Shown here in pieces: positions 5,908 through 5,955 of a stretch of DNA of 5,955 nt. The DNA comes from Lentisphaeria bacterium (GTDB lineage: Bacteria; Verrucomicrobiota; Lentisphaeria; Oligosphaerales; Oligosphaeraceae). A program made the translations under genes and the position numbers. Position 1 is the first letter of the stretch, and the number at the start of each line of letters is the position of its first letter. Below the pieces are notes generated by a model. It ran no database searches and had not been told where the DNA came from. It saw only the letters and a list, made by a program, of their open reading frames with translations. The stretch is taken from positions 1 to 5,955 of the forward strand of contig JAEDNB010000129.1 of NCBI GenBank assembly GCA_016302725.1, written 5' to 3'.

Positions 5908-5955
5908 GCCAGAGTGGCGGAATTGGCAGACGCGCTGCGTTCAGGTCGCAGTGGG
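5908..5955 (+). tRNA. tRNA-Leu (anticodon CAG), 3' end cut by window edge
   Basis: The 5' acceptor strand GCCAGAG (5908-5914) is followed by TG and a D-arm with stem GCG/CGC (5917-5919 and 5931-5933), its loop containing the conserved GG. A 5-bp anticodon stem CTGCG/CGCAG (5935-5939 and 5947-5951) closes the loop TTCAGGT. The anticodon at 5942-5944 is CAG, reading CTG leucine codons, which are common in the genes of this window. GTGGCGGAATTGG around the D-arm is typical of bacterial tRNA-Leu. The long variable arm expected for leucine tRNAs begins at the last bases (TGGG); the T-arm and 3' acceptor strand lie outside. Confidence 0.95.

Overview
This is a GC-rich bacterial window. Strong Shine-Dalgarno sites on some genes, a lipoprotein signal and other exported proteins suggest a diderm (Gram-negative-type) bacterium. 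No gene here fixes the phylum. A member of the PVC group (Verrucomicrobiota/Lentisphaerota) or another high-GC diderm would fit, but that is only an impression. I see no mobile element, CRISPR array, toxin-antitoxin pair or phage gene.

Left half (about 1-2480): three minus-strand genes, all encoding exported proteins. Reading in their own direction, they are: (i) an unrecognised exported protein of about 329 residues with six cysteines after its signal segment (1484-2473); (ii) an unrecognised 275-residue lipoprotein (384-1211); and (iii) the first 44 codons of a small secreted protein rich in Pro, Arg and Gly (1-134, cut by the window edge). The gaps between them are 272 and 249 bp. Each gap holds GC-rich hairpins but no clear terminator for these genes, so a single transcript is possible but unproven. 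A very good sigma70-type promoter (TTGAAA, 17-bp spacer, TATTAT) sits upstream of the first gene.

Right half (2856-5822): one large plus-strand gene, transcribed divergently from the left cluster. It encodes a P-type IIB (PMCA-like) calcium-transporting ATPase with every catalytic motif intact. Its one notable peculiarity is an enlarged M3-M4 region carrying two additional strongly hydrophobic segments. A perfect 20-bp palindrome follows its stop codon almost directly. The window ends inside a tRNA-Leu(CAG) gene preceded by a plausible promoter.

How the parts work together: the ATPase should export Ca2+ from the cytoplasm using ATP. The tRNA is an ordinary housekeeping gene. The three exported proteins have no assignable function, and nothing links them to calcium apart from the shared 376-bp divergent intergenic region. 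I found no convincing evidence of a new multi-gene system. The most interesting points are the expanded M3-M4 region of the pump and the pair of unrecognised envelope proteins.
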